Assembly: GCF_012567955.1 (NCBI RefSeq)
Contig: NZ_CP046186.1
Coordinates: forward strand, 12,612 to 76,611
Length of the DNA stretch: 64,000 nucleotides
Source: Enterobacteriaceae endosymbiont of Donacia bicoloricornis
Lineage (GTDB): Bacteria > Pseudomonadota > Gammaproteobacteria > Enterobacterales > Enterobacteriaceae
Direction: 5' to 3'
In this document: positions 18,617 to 28,448 of the stretch, one piece after another
How positions within the stretch are numbered: position 1 is the stretch's first letter
Layout: every line of letters begins with the position of its first letter
Notes under the pieces: generated by a model
The model's input: only the letters and a program-made list of their open reading frames with translations
Database searches by the model: none
What the model was told of the DNA's origin: nothing
Position numbers and translations under genes: made by a program

Positions 18617-20004
18617 ATTGTTCCAAAATTAGTATCTTCTAAAAGAATATTATTTTTTTTTAATTTATTTCTAATTAAATCAGCTTCAGCCCATAATTTA
18701 TGAATACGAGCAATATTACGTTTTTTAATTAATTTTTCAATTTTATCTTTACCATAAAAACTAAGTGAATTTTTATTATTTTGTAGATAATTTTTTGGAT
18801 TATAAAATAAGATTCCTAAAATATTACCTAATTTTTTTAATTTTAAAATAAAATAATTAGCAATTAAATATTTTTTTTGTTTATAAGCAATATTAATTTT
18901 TTTAGATATTTTAAACAAAATACTATATGCTTTTGGAGTATTAAAATCATCATTTATAGATTCATAGAATTTTTGTTCTAATAAAAAAAAATTGTTTCTT
19001 ATATTTTTTATGATAAAAATATTTTTTTTATAAAATAAAGAAGTATATAATTTTTGGATAGCTAATTGAGCTTGTTTTAATTTATTTTCACTAAATATAA
19101 TAGGTTTTCGATAGTGAGTAATTGTTAAAAAATATCTAATAACTTCTTCATTATATTTTGATAATATATCTTTTATTTTAAAAGTATTTTTTAATGATTT
19201 AGACATTTTTGTATTATTAATAATAATCATTCCAGTATGTATCCAATAATTAACATAAAATTTTTTATCTATACAAAAAGATTGTGCAATTTCATTTTCA
19301 TGATGAGGAAACATTAAATCACTACCGCCCCCATGTATATCAAAATTTTTTCCTAAATATTTATAACTTAAAGTTGAACATTCTATATGCCATCCTGGGC
19401 GTCCATAACCCCATGGGGAATCCCAACCTATATTAGATTCATTTGTTAATTTCCATAAAACAAAATCTTTATAATTTTTTTTAACATTAAAATTTTTAAT
19501 TTTTATATTTAATTTTAGTAATTTTGTATTTTGTTTAGATAAAATTCCATAATTTGGATATTTTTTAATAGAAAACATAATATCACCATTTTTAGCAATA
19601 TATGCAGTATTATTTATTAATAATTTTTTTATTGTAAAAATAATATCCTTTATATGATCAGTAACTTTAGGTTCAAAATTAGGAGATGTAATATTTAAAT
19701 TATTAAAATCTTTTGATATTTTTTTAATAATATTTTGTGTAACATATTTTATGCTTTTATTTTTTTTTTTTGCTAATTCTATAATTTTATCATCAATGTC
19801 AGTAATATTTCTTATATAATAAACTTTATATCCTAAAAATTTTAAATATCTGATAATTATATCAAATACAATAAAAGTTCTACCATGACCAATATGACAA
19901 ATATCGTATGGAGTTACCCCACATACATAAATTCTTACTTTTTTTTTATTAATAGGAGTAAATATTTCTTTTTTTCTACTTAATGTATTAAAAATTTTTA
20001 ACAT
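18598..20004 (-). CDS. cysS: Cysteinyl-tRNA synthetase
   Basis: Class I synthetase charging tRNA-Cys, whose gene is also in this window. 468 aa against 461 in E. coli. Zinc ligands Cys28, Cys209 and His234 with Glu238, HIGH at residues 37-40 and KMSKS at 266-270 all match E. coli numbering. The anticodon-binding C-terminus is present. The 3' end overlaps ligA by 19 bp. Confidence 0.97.
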   Translation of the reverse strand: MLKIFNTLSRKKEIFTPINKKKVRIYVCGVTPYDICHIGHGRTFIVFDIIIRYLKFLGYKVYYIRNITDIDDKIIELAKKKNKSIKYVTQNIIKKISKDFNNLNITSPNFEPKVTDHIKDIIFTIKKLLINNTAYIAKNGDIMFSIKKYPNYGILSKQNTKLLKLNIKIKNFNVKKNYKDFVLWKLTNESNIGWDSPWGYGRPGWHIECSTLSYKYLGKNFDIHGGGSDLMFPHHENEIAQSFCIDKKFYVNYWIHTGMIIINNTKMSKSLKNTFKIKDILSKYNEEVIRYFLTITHYRKPIIFSENKLKQAQLAIQKLYTSLFYKKNIFIIKNIRNNFFLLEQKFYESINDDFNTPKAYSILFKISKKINIAYKQKKYLIANYFILKLKKLGNILGILFYNPKNYLQNNKNSLSFYGKDKIEKLIKKRNIARIHKLWAEADLIRNKLKKNNILLEDTNFGTIWKKKI

Positions 20005-20118
20005 TTATTTCCCTTTATAAAATTTGTATAAATAATTTTTTATTAATTATTTTAATATAATATTTTTTATAAAAAATTAATTTTTTATAAAAAATAATTA
20101 AATATTTTAATAAAGAGA

Positions 20119-21504
20119 TCAAATATTTTCATTATTATAATAATTTGAATAATTATCGAAACGTGTAATTTGATTATTAAAAACTAATTTTATAGTACCA
20201 ATAGGACCATTTCTTTGTTTTCCTATAATAATTTCAGCTATACCATGTAAATTAGTATTTTCGTTATACACTTCATCTCTATAAATAAACATAATAAGAT
20301 CTGCATCTTGTTCTATTGAACCAGATTCTCTTAAATCAGAATTCATAGGACGTTTATCAGATCTTTGTTCTAAAGATCTGTTTAATTGAGATAAAGCAAC
20401 AACTGGAACATGTAATTCTTTAGCTAAAGATTTCAATGAACGAGAAATTTCAGATATTTCTAATGTTCTATTAAAAGATAATGAAGGAACTCTCATTAAT
20501 TGTAAATAATCTACCATGATTAAACTTAACCCGTTATGTTCTTTAAATATTCTTCTAGAACGTAATCTAATTTCTGTAGGAGTTAATTCTGAAGAATCAT
20601 CAATATATATATTTTTTTTTTTTAATAAAATACCCATAGTATTTGATATTTTTTTCCAATCATCATCATTTAATTGTCCTGTTCTAATTTTACTTTGATT
20701 TACACGTGAAAGAGATGCAAGCATACGAATCATGATTTGTTCGCAAGGCATTTCTAAACTAAATATTAATACAGGTTTCTCTTGAGAGATTGCTGTATGT
20801 TCGCAAATATTCATTGCAAGGGTAGTTTTACCCATAGCAGGACGTGCTGCAATTATAATAAGATCAGAATTTTGTAATCCTGATGTTTTTTTATTTAATT
20901 CATGATATCCAGTATCAATCCCGGTAATACCTTTTTTAGGTGAATTATAAAAAGATTCAATTTTAGAAATAGTCACATCTAAAATTTCTTCTAAATTTTT
21001 TGGTTTAGTATTTTTACTAAAACGTTTTTCTGCAATTCTAAATACACGAGATTCAGCTAAATTTAATAAATATTCACTATTTCTACCATTTGGATAATAT
21101 CCATCTTCTGCTATTTCATTCGCAACAGATATCATTTCTCTAACTATAGCACGTTCATGAACAATATCAGCATAGGCATATATATTTGATATACTAGGAA
21201 TATTTTTTGATAATTCAGCTAAATATGCAAATCCTCCTACCTGATTTAATTTTTTTTTGTTTTCTAGAGATTCAGAAAGTGTTATTAAATCAATAGGTTT
21301 ACCTAATTCTATTAAATAATTCATTTCATTAAAAATTATTCTGTGCGATAAAATAAAAAAATCATCTACTATTATTTTCTCTATAATATATTCCCAACGA
21401 TTGTTATCTAACATTAATCCTCCTAATATTGATTGTTCTGCTTCTATAGAATGAGGAGGAATTTTAATTTTTTCAATTTGTAGATCTTTTTTAAATTGTT
21501 TCAT
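20119..21504 (-). CDS. dnaB: Replicative DNA helicase DnaB
   Basis: Hexameric 5'-3' helicase at the replication fork. 461 aa against 471 in E. coli. The N-terminal domain starts at KIPPHSIEAEQSILGGLMLDN. The RecA-like domain has Walker A ARPAMGKTT, Walker B LIMVDYLQLM and the conserved SLEQRSDKRPMNSDLRESG region. One of the best conserved proteins here. dusA lies just upstream on the same strand; in E. coli pspG and qorA separate the two, and they are lost here. Confidence 0.97.
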   Translation of the reverse strand: MKQFKKDLQIEKIKIPPHSIEAEQSILGGLMLDNNRWEYIIEKIIVDDFFILSHRIIFNEMNYLIELGKPIDLITLSESLENKKKLNQVGGFAYLAELSKNIPSISNIYAYADIVHERAIVREMISVANEIAEDGYYPNGRNSEYLLNLAESRVFRIAEKRFSKNTKPKNLEEILDVTISKIESFYNSPKKGITGIDTGYHELNKKTSGLQNSDLIIIAARPAMGKTTLAMNICEHTAISQEKPVLIFSLEMPCEQIMIRMLASLSRVNQSKIRTGQLNDDDWKKISNTMGILLKKKNIYIDDSSELTPTEIRLRSRRIFKEHNGLSLIMVDYLQLMRVPSLSFNRTLEISEISRSLKSLAKELHVPVVALSQLNRSLEQRSDKRPMNSDLRESGSIEQDADLIMFIYRDEVYNENTNLHGIAEIIIGKQRNGPIGTIKLVFNNQITRFDNYSNYYNNENI

Positions 21505-21565
21505 TCAATTATTTATTACCATATATAAATTTGACTATAAATGTACTTAATAGTAAAAATAAAAT

Positions 21566-22537
21566 TTATTCTTTTATTCTTATAAAAGAAAGTGCTTTTT
21601 TTAAAACATCTAAATTATTTTTTTTCTGATTAAAAATAAAATTTTTAAAATTATGTGCTCCATAAATACCATAAAAAATATTTAATAAAGGTTTAATAAT
21701 AGTTATTAAAGAAGTACCTTTTTTTAATTCTTTTTCTATATAGGAAAACATAGATTCTACTATTATTATAGGATTTTTAATAAAAGATTTATTATGATAA
21801 ATAAATTTATCTATATCTACTAACATCATAGGATTTTTAAAAATTTCCCTACCCATCATAACCCCATCAACATATTTTAAATGTTTTTTTATATCTAATA
21901 AAGTTTTAATACCTCCATTAATTGAAATTTTGATATTTGAAAAACTTTTTTTTATTTTGTAAATAATTTTATAATTTAATTTTGGAATTATTAAATTTTT
22001 TTTTGTATTAATGTTTTTGTAAAGTAAAGCTGTTCTTGCATGAATAATAAATCTTTTACATCCACTATTTATTAATAAATCAATAAATTTATATAAAAAA
22101 TCATAATTATTATTATTATTAATCCCAATACGCATTTTTACAGTAATAGGAATAGAAACATTATCACTCATAGATTTTATACAATCTGATACAATTAAAG
22201 GTTTATACATTAAACATGCACCAAAATTATTTTTTTGAGCTCTTAAAGAGGGACAACCTAAATTTAAATTAATTTCTTTATATCCTATTTTTTCTGCTTT
22301 CCTAGCACATAAAGATAATAATTTTGGATTATTACCAGCTATTTGTAATACAATATTATCAATATTTTTATTTTCTAATAAAATAACTGGATTTTTTTTA
22401 ATAAAATTACAATGAATCATTTCCGTATATAAAAGTGATTTTTTAGTTAATTTACGATAAAAATATCTACAATGTTTATTTGTTTTTTTTAACATAGGAG
22501 CTATTTCAAATTTAAAATATGGAATATTTTTTTTCAT
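21566..22537 (-). CDS. dusA: tRNA-dihydrouridine synthase A
   Basis: FMN enzyme reducing uridines in the tRNA D loop. The DusA-specific sequence NLGCPSLRAQKNNFGACLM includes the catalytic cysteine. The EIAPML motif and HCRYFYR near the N-terminus and the GGIKT and GVMMGRE phosphate-binding loops are present. The frame is open from a TTG at 22588, but the ATG at 22537 gives 323 aa and a start matching the E. coli N-terminus, so I use it; no strong ribosome-binding site marks either. Neighbour of dnaB as in E. coli. Confidence 0.9.
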   Translation of the reverse strand: MKKNIPYFKFEIAPMLKKTNKHCRYFYRKLTKKSLLYTEMIHCNFIKKNPVILLENKNIDNIVLQIAGNNPKLLSLCARKAEKIGYKEINLNLGCPSLRAQKNNFGACLMYKPLIVSDCIKSMSDNVSIPITVKMRIGINNNNNYDFLYKFIDLLINSGCKRFIIHARTALLYKNINTKKNLIIPKLNYKIIYKIKKSFSNIKISINGGIKTLLDIKKHLKYVDGVMMGREIFKNPMMLVDIDKFIYHNKSFIKNPIIIVESMFSYIEKELKKGTSLITIIKPLLNIFYGIYGAHNFKNFIFNQKKNNLDVLKKALSFIRIKE

Positions 22538-22610
22538 ATTTATAATTGATGTATTAAAAATATTATTTATTACATAATAAATAATCAAATATTAAATATA
22601 TTTTAATAAA

Positions 22611-23948
22611 TTATTTATATGGATTTTTATTTTCTTGAAATTTAAAATTTATAATACTACCAATACATTGTAATTTTTTATAAAAAAAATTTATTAAATA
22701 ATTTTTATAATTATTATTTAATTTTAATAATTGATTACCATGTATCTTAAATATTAAGAAATTACTTTTTAATTGATGTATATATTTTAATTTTATACGT
22801 CGACCATTATATATGGGTGGTAAAACTACTTTAGTAGCTAAATTTAAAATTTTCATGAGTTTAGAAGTACTATATATTTTTTTTGAAATATTATATATTT
22901 TATATATTAGTTTAAATATTTGTTCTAAATTTAGAATAAATTTAGCAGAAATAGAAATTATAGGAAAATACTTAAATTTTTTTTTTATAAGATTTTTTAT
23001 AAAGAAAATATCTTTATCTTTAATAAGATCTATTTTATTTATTAAAATAATAATTGGTTTTTTTTGTGAAATAATATATTTTATTATTTTTATATCTTGG
23101 TTACAAAAAATTTTTTTTTCTCCATCAATTATATATAAAATAATATTAGATACTTTTATGGTTTTATAAGATTCAATAATTGAGATTTTTTCTATTTGAT
23201 TTGTAATTTTATTTTTTTTTTTTATACCTGCTGTATCAATTACAGTAATATTTTTATTTAAATGATTTAATGATATTGAAATGTTTTCTCTTGTTGTACC
23301 AGGCATATTATCAATAATTGTTCTTTTTTCATTAACAAATTTATTTATTAAAGTAGATTTTCCTACATTTTGCATACCTACAATAGCTAGTTTAATATTA
23401 TTATTTTTATTTTTTACTAAAAATTTAGTATTTGATTTATTTAAAAAATTTTTTTTTATATAAATTTTATTTATATGAAAAAATAATATTTTTTTAAATT
23501 TTAAAATATCATTTTTATTCATGATATCTATTTGATAGAAATCTATACCTAAAGAATAAAATTCATTATCCAAAAAATATTTTTTTTTTATATTCACAAT
23601 AATAATTATTTTTTTATTATATTTTCTAATGTAATTAATAATTTTATAATCTGTAATATTAAGTTTATCTCCTTTTATCATTAATAAAATTATATTTGAT
23701 TCTTTAATCGATAACAAAATTTGTTCTTTTATTAAAGATTTTTTTTGTTCGAATTTATTATAACTTATTGTATCCACACAAATAAATTTATAGTTTTTAA
23801 TTTGAGCATTCTCATATTTTCTATCTATTGTAAAATTTGGTATTTTATTAACTAACGAATCATATTTTTTAATTAAAATATTATATAAAGAAGATTTTCC
23901 TACATTACTATCACCTAGTATAGTAATAATAGGATATTTATATTTCAT
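22611..23948 (-). CDS. der: Ribosome biogenesis GTPase Der (EngA) with degenerate first G domain
   Basis: Tandem-GTPase factor for 50S ribosome assembly; 445 aa against 490 in E. coli. The second G domain is intact: GMQNVGKST (191-199), MPGTTR, DTAG (238-241), NKID (304-307). The first keeps its P-loop GDSNVGKSS (12-20), but G3 reads DTIS instead of DTGG (59-62), G4 reads NIKK instead of NKTD (119-122) and G5 is not recognisable. The KH-like C-terminal domain is present up to ENKNPYK, without the basic tail. The order hisS-bamB-der is that of E. coli minus yfgM. Confidence 0.93.
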   Translation of the reverse strand: MKYKYPIITILGDSNVGKSSLYNILIKKYDSLVNKIPNFTIDRKYENAQIKNYKFICVDTISYNKFEQKKSLIKEQILLSIKESNIILLMIKGDKLNITDYKIINYIRKYNKKIIIIVNIKKKYFLDNEFYSLGIDFYQIDIMNKNDILKFKKILFFHINKIYIKKNFLNKSNTKFLVKNKNNNIKLAIVGMQNVGKSTLINKFVNEKRTIIDNMPGTTRENISISLNHLNKNITVIDTAGIKKKNKITNQIEKISIIESYKTIKVSNIILYIIDGEKKIFCNQDIKIIKYIISQKKPIIILINKIDLIKDKDIFFIKNLIKKKFKYFPIISISAKFILNLEQIFKLIYKIYNISKKIYSTSKLMKILNLATKVVLPPIYNGRRIKLKYIHQLKSNFLIFKIHGNQLLKLNNNYKNYLINFFYKKLQCIGSIINFKFQENKNPYK

Positions 23949-23966
23949 TTTTAACTCTTTTATTTA

Positions 23967-25160
23967 TTATGTTATTAAAATTTTAAATAAATATATTTTA
24001 TTATATAAAGTTTGTATAATTAATTTATTTTTTATTAATAAAATAAAATTTATTTTATATTTATCAATTCTTTTATTTCCAAGTAAAAATCCTTTTTTAG
24101 GATCTATCCAATATAAAAATCCTTTATTATTTGTAAAAAAAATTTTTTTTTTATAAATAAATAAATTATCAATTTTATTATTTTTAAATTGATCTTGTTT
24201 CCATATTAAATTACCGTTTAGTGCATTTAATGCTAATATTCTATTTTTAGAATCTATTAAATAGATATTATTTTTATCTACAATAAAATTTTTATGAGTA
24301 AAATATATTTTTTCCCAAATAACATCACCAGTACTTAAATTTAAAGCTGTAAAAGTACCGTTATAAGATGTTGCATAAACAACTTCATTATATATAACTG
24401 GTTGTACATCAATATCATTTATATCAATAAAATTATTTGTATCACTAAATCTTAATAAATTCTGTTCCCAAACTAATGATCCATTAGAAACTATGCGAGA
24501 ACTAATTAATCCATTATCACTACCAGTAATTATATTATCGAAAAAAAGTACAGGAGTAGATAAGCCTCTTATAGCAAATGTATTGAAATCTCCTAAATTA
24601 ACTGTCCATAAAATTTTACCATTATTTTTATTCAAACCCTGTAAAATATTACCAATACTATTTACTACTAATATATTTTTTCTAATTACAAAATTAGATA
24701 ATATTTCACTAAATACATTTTGTGTCCAAACTATAGATTTTGTTTTTATATTTATTGCAAAAATTTTTCCTTGTTTATTACCTACATACAAATAATTATT
24801 TGAAATTATAGGTCCGGAAGTAATATATTCATATTTACAAGACGAAAAAAAACAATATCTATTTATTAAATTAATATGCCAAATAATTTTTCCTGTTTTA
24901 ACATTTATACAACAAATATATCCATTACTATTAGCTAAATATAAAAATCCTTTATAATAAAAAGGATTTAACTTATTTAAAATAATATTATTTTTTCCTA
25001 TTTTATTTTGCCAAATTAATTTTAATTTTATTTTATCTAATTTAGATAATGAATTATTTTTTTTATGAAAAAAACTATCTTTTTCATATGTACAAGAAGT
25101 TAAACAAATAGAACAAAAAATAAATATTAATATCATTAATTTTGATAATTTTATTTTCAT
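23967..25160 (-). CDS. bamB: Outer membrane assembly lipoprotein BamB
   Basis: Beta-propeller lipoprotein of the BAM complex that inserts outer-membrane proteins. 397 aa against 392 in E. coli. The signal peptide ends in the lipobox LTSC with lipidated Cys23. PQQ-like blades carry repeated motifs such as VKTGKIIWHI, NGKILWTVNL, TGDVIWEK and NGNLIWKQ. Starts at an ATG, 18 bp upstream of der. Maturation requires signal peptidase II, whose gene in this window carries a frameshift. Confidence 0.94.
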   Translation of the reverse strand: MKIKLSKLMILIFIFCSICLTSCTYEKDSFFHKKNNSLSKLDKIKLKLIWQNKIGKNNIILNKLNPFYYKGFLYLANSNGYICCINVKTGKIIWHINLINRYCFFSSCKYEYITSGPIISNNYLYVGNKQGKIFAINIKTKSIVWTQNVFSEILSNFVIRKNILVVNSIGNILQGLNKNNGKILWTVNLGDFNTFAIRGLSTPVLFFDNIITGSDNGLISSRIVSNGSLVWEQNLLRFSDTNNFIDINDIDVQPVIYNEVVYATSYNGTFTALNLSTGDVIWEKIYFTHKNFIVDKNNIYLIDSKNRILALNALNGNLIWKQDQFKNNKIDNLFIYKKKIFFTNNKGFLYWIDPKKGFLLGNKRIDKYKINFILLIKNKLIIQTLYNKIYLFKILIT

Positions 25161-25213
25161 ATTTTACTCTTTTTAAATTAAAATTTAATTAAAAATATTT
25201 TTATTAAAAAAAA

Positions 25214-26500
25214 TTAATAAAATATTTTTTTCAAATAAAATATTAATTTATTTTCTGGTATAATTGTTTGTTTTTTTAAAAATAAATTTTTAATAATAAT
25301 AGAATTATTATCTATTTCTTTTTGCCCTATTATAATTATAAAATGTGATTTATATTTATTTGCTTGAATAATTTGTTTTTTTAAATTTTTAAAAAGATAA
25401 CTAGTAATTATCCTAAGTTTAGGAAATTTATTTCTAATTAATTCCCCAATAACTAAAATTTTTTTTAAAATATGATTATTTTCCATTGGTATTAAAAAAA
25501 TATCAACTAGATATTTAATATCTATTTTTAAGGATTGTATCATTTCTACTAATAAAATTAAACGTTCTATTCCAATAGCGCAACCAATACCATTATTAAT
25601 TTTTTTATTACTCATTTTATTAATTAATTTATCATATCTTCCTCCACCACATATAGTTTTAGAATTTCCCTTTCCTATATTAGTAGTTTTCCATTCAAAT
25701 ACTATATCATTATAGTAATCTAATCCTCTGACTAAATAATTATTTATAGTAAATTTTATATTCATAAAATTTAAAATTTTACATAATTTTTTAAATTTAT
25801 TTATACTTTTATCATTAAGATAATCTTGTAATTTTGGAGCATTTTTTAATAAAATTTTAATATTTTTATTTTTGCTATCTAAAATTCTTAAAGGATTTGT
25901 ATAAATTTTTCTTCTATCTTTTAAATCTAAAAGATGAGAATTATTTTCTAAAAATAATGTTAATTTTTTTACATATTTTTTTCTATCTTTTAAAGAACCT
26001 AGAGAATTAATTTCTAAAAAAATATTATCTATAATATTTAATTTTTTCCATATATTATTAATCATTATAATAATTTCAGCATCAATATAAGGAGATTTTA
26101 ATCCAATTATTTCAACACCAATTTGATGAAATTGTCTATATCTACCTTTTTGTGGTCTTTCATAACGAAACATAGGTCCATTATACCAAAAACGTTTATT
26201 TTGAAAAAAATTATTATGTTCTATAATAGCTCTAATGAAGCCAGCTGTACCTTCTGGACGTAAAGTTAAAGAATTATTATTTTTATCTAATAAAGTATAC
26301 ATTTCCTTTTCTATAATATCTGTATATTCTCCAATAGTTTTTTTAAATAATTCACTTTTTTCTAAAATAGGTAACTTAATTTCTTGATACCCATAATTAT
26401 TTAGAGTATTTTCAATAGTATTTTCAATATTTTTCCATATTAAAGTATTTGGAAATAAATAATCATGCATACCATGAATTGCTGTAATTTTTTTTATCAC
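25214..26500 (-). CDS. hisS: Histidyl-tRNA synthetase
   Basis: Class II synthetase for tRNA-His. 428 aa against 424 in E. coli. Motif 2 region MFRYERPQKGRYRQFHQIG, the histidine-binding LVRGLDYYNDIVFEW and motif 3 GCAIGIERL are conserved. The start is GTG (26498-26500) after AGAGAGA; the residues after it (KKITAIHGMHDY) align with the E. coli start MAKNIQAIRGMNDY. Heads the hisS-bamB-der cluster; yfgM, which lies between hisS and bamB in E. coli, is gone. Confidence 0.96.
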   Translation of the reverse strand: MIKKITAIHGMHDYLFPNTLIWKNIENTIENTLNNYGYQEIKLPILEKSELFKKTIGEYTDIIEKEMYTLLDKNNNSLTLRPEGTAGFIRAIIEHNNFFQNKRFWYNGPMFRYERPQKGRYRQFHQIGVEIIGLKSPYIDAEIIIMINNIWKKLNIIDNIFLEINSLGSLKDRKKYVKKLTLFLENNSHLLDLKDRRKIYTNPLRILDSKNKNIKILLKNAPKLQDYLNDKSINKFKKLCKILNFMNIKFTINNYLVRGLDYYNDIVFEWKTTNIGKGNSKTICGGGRYDKLINKMSNKKINNGIGCAIGIERLILLVEMIQSLKIDIKYLVDIFLIPMENNHILKKILVIGELIRNKFPKLRIITSYLFKNLKKQIIQANKYKSHFIIIIGQKEIDNNSIIIKNLFLKKQTIIPENKLIFYLKKIFY

Positions 26501-26684
26501 TATAAAATATCTCTCTTTTTTATAAAAATTATTTAATAATTTAAATTATTCTTATTATTTTAATAATAATTTTAAGTATATTATACTAATAACAATTAAT
26601 TTTTAAAATAAAATATATGTTCTTTATATATTTTTTATTTAATAAAATTAAATTATATTTAAATAAAAAATAAAATGTATTTTA

Positions 26685-27143
26685 ATGAAAAACGATATTT
26701 ATTGGATGAAGTATGCTTTATATTTTGCTAAATTAGCTAAATATAATGGTGAAATACCAGTAGGAGCAATTATTATAAAAAATAATAAAATAATTTCTTT
26801 TGGGAATAATAATACAATTAAAAATAATGATCCTACAGCACATGCCGAAATAATAGCTTTAAGAAGAGCTGGAAAATATTTAAAAAACTATAGGTTATTA
26901 AATACTACTATGTATGTTACATTAGAACCATGTTTAATGTGTTCTGGAGCTATAATTATGAGTAGAATTTCTCGTTTAGTATTTAGTACTTATAATAAAA
27001 AGTATAGTAATATAGGATCTTTTGTAGATTTATTAGGAATTTATAATATTAATTATAAAATAAAAATAAATTCTGGAATTTTAAAAAAAGAATGTACGAG
27101 TATTATACATGATTTTTTTTATTTAAAAAGAAAAAAAAAATAA
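26685..27143 (+). CDS. tadA: tRNA-specific adenosine deaminase
   Basis: Converts A34 to inosine in tRNA-Arg(ACG), whose gene is at 15450. 152 aa against 167 in E. coli. The zinc site is His53-Ala-Glu55 plus Cys83 and Cys86 in EPCLMCSGA. The E. coli N-terminal extension is absent; the ATG used is directly before NDIYWMKYALYFAKLA. glyA follows 24 bp downstream, so the two probably share a transcript. Confidence 0.95.
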   Translation: MKNDIYWMKYALYFAKLAKYNGEIPVGAIIIKNNKIISFGNNNTIKNNDPTAHAEIIALRRAGKYLKNYRLLNTTMYVTLEPCLMCSGAIIMSRISRLVFSTYNKKYSNIGSFVDLLGIYNINYKIKINSGILKKECTSIIHDFFYLKRKKK

Positions 27144-27167
27144 TTTTATTTATAAAGGTAATTACAT

Positions 27168-28412
27168 TTGAAAAAAAGTAAAAAAATATCAAATTCTGAT
27201 ATAGAAATTTTTAATTTAATATATAAAGAATCAAAAAGACAAGAAGAAAATATTAATTTAATAGCTTCAGAAAATTATACATCACATAATGTTATGTTAG
27301 TTCAAGGATCTATATTAACTAATAAATATGCAGAAGGATATCCAAATAATAGATATTACGGAGGTTGTAAATATATTGATCAAATTGAGAGTATTGCTAT
27401 AAAAAGAGCTAAAAAATTATTCAATGCAGATTATGTAAATGTACAACCACATTCAGGATCACAAGCTAATTTTGCTGTATATATGGCTTTATTAAAACCT
27501 GGAGATATTATTATGGGATTAGAACATTCACATGGAGGCCATTTAACACATGGATCTCAAGTCAATTTTTCAGGAAAATTTTATAAAAATATATCATATA
27601 AAACTAATATACAAGGTATAATTGATTATAATCATTTATTAAAATTAGCAAAAAAATATAAACCAAAAATGATTATTGGCGGTTTTTCTTCCTATTCAAG
27701 GATATGTGATTGGAATAAAATGAGAAGTATTGCAGATATAGTAAATGCATATTTTTTTGTTGATATTTCTCATATTGCTGGATTAATTATTGCGGGATTA
27801 TATCCAAATCCATTACCTTATGCTCATGTAGTTACTAGTACAACACATAAAACATTATCTGGACCTAGAGGAGGTATTATATTATCATCAAAAAAAAATA
27901 AACATTTATTTAAAAAATTTGATAAATCTGTTTTTCCTGGGAGTCAAGGAGGACCATTAATGCATATTATTGCAGCTAAAGCAATAGCTTTTAAAGAAGC
28001 ATTAACACCTAATTTTATTAGATATCAAAAACAAATTTTAAAAAATGCAAAATTAATGGTAAAAATATTAAAAAAAAATAACTATAAAATAATTTCTAAT
28101 GAAACTGATAATCATCTATTTATTATAGATTTAACAAATAAGAATATTACAGGTTTAGAAGCTGAATTATTATTAGAAAAATATAATATTATTGTTAATA
28201 AAAATAGTATACCTAATGATATAAATCCTCCAAGTATTACCTCTGGTATAAGAATAGGAACTCCAGCTATTACAAAAAGAGGTTTTAAAAAAAAAGAAAT
28301 ATATATATTATGTCAATATATTATAAATATTTTAAATGAAAAAAATAAATATTATCAAAATATAAAAAATGATATTCTAAAATTGTGTAAATTATTCCCT
28401 GTATATAATTAA
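27168..28412 (+). CDS. glyA: Serine hydroxymethyltransferase
   Basis: PLP enzyme interconverting serine and glycine with transfer of a one-carbon unit to tetrahydrofolate. 414 aa against 417 in E. coli. Conserved LIASENYTS, the NKYAEGYPNNRYYGG segment and the PLP lysine in TTHKTLSGPRGG. The start is TTG: AAAGG lies upstream, and the residues after the TTG align with the E. coli N-terminus, with no ATG before the conserved core. Downstream of tadA on the same strand. Confidence 0.95.
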   Translation: MKKSKKISNSDIEIFNLIYKESKRQEENINLIASENYTSHNVMLVQGSILTNKYAEGYPNNRYYGGCKYIDQIESIAIKRAKKLFNADYVNVQPHSGSQANFAVYMALLKPGDIIMGLEHSHGGHLTHGSQVNFSGKFYKNISYKTNIQGIIDYNHLLKLAKKYKPKMIIGGFSSYSRICDWNKMRSIADIVNAYFFVDISHIAGLIIAGLYPNPLPYAHVVTSTTHKTLSGPRGGIILSSKKNKHLFKKFDKSVFPGSQGGPLMHIIAAKAIAFKEALTPNFIRYQKQILKNAKLMVKILKKNNYKIISNETDNHLFIIDLTNKNITGLEAELLLEKYNIIVNKNSIPNDINPPSITSGIRIGTPAITKRGFKKKEIYILCQYIINILNEKNKYYQNIKNDILKLCKLFPVYN

Positions 28413-28448
28413 TAATATTTTATTTATTTAAATAAGGAAAATATTTAA

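Noticed and set aside
22813..23169. 118-codon open frame antisense to der
   Set aside because: No recognisable domain, hydrophobic low-complexity translation, fully inside a real conserved gene.
26501..26684. Spacer between hisS and tadA as a site for a small RNA
   Set aside because: Almost pure A/T, no structured or GC-containing segment visible on either strand.
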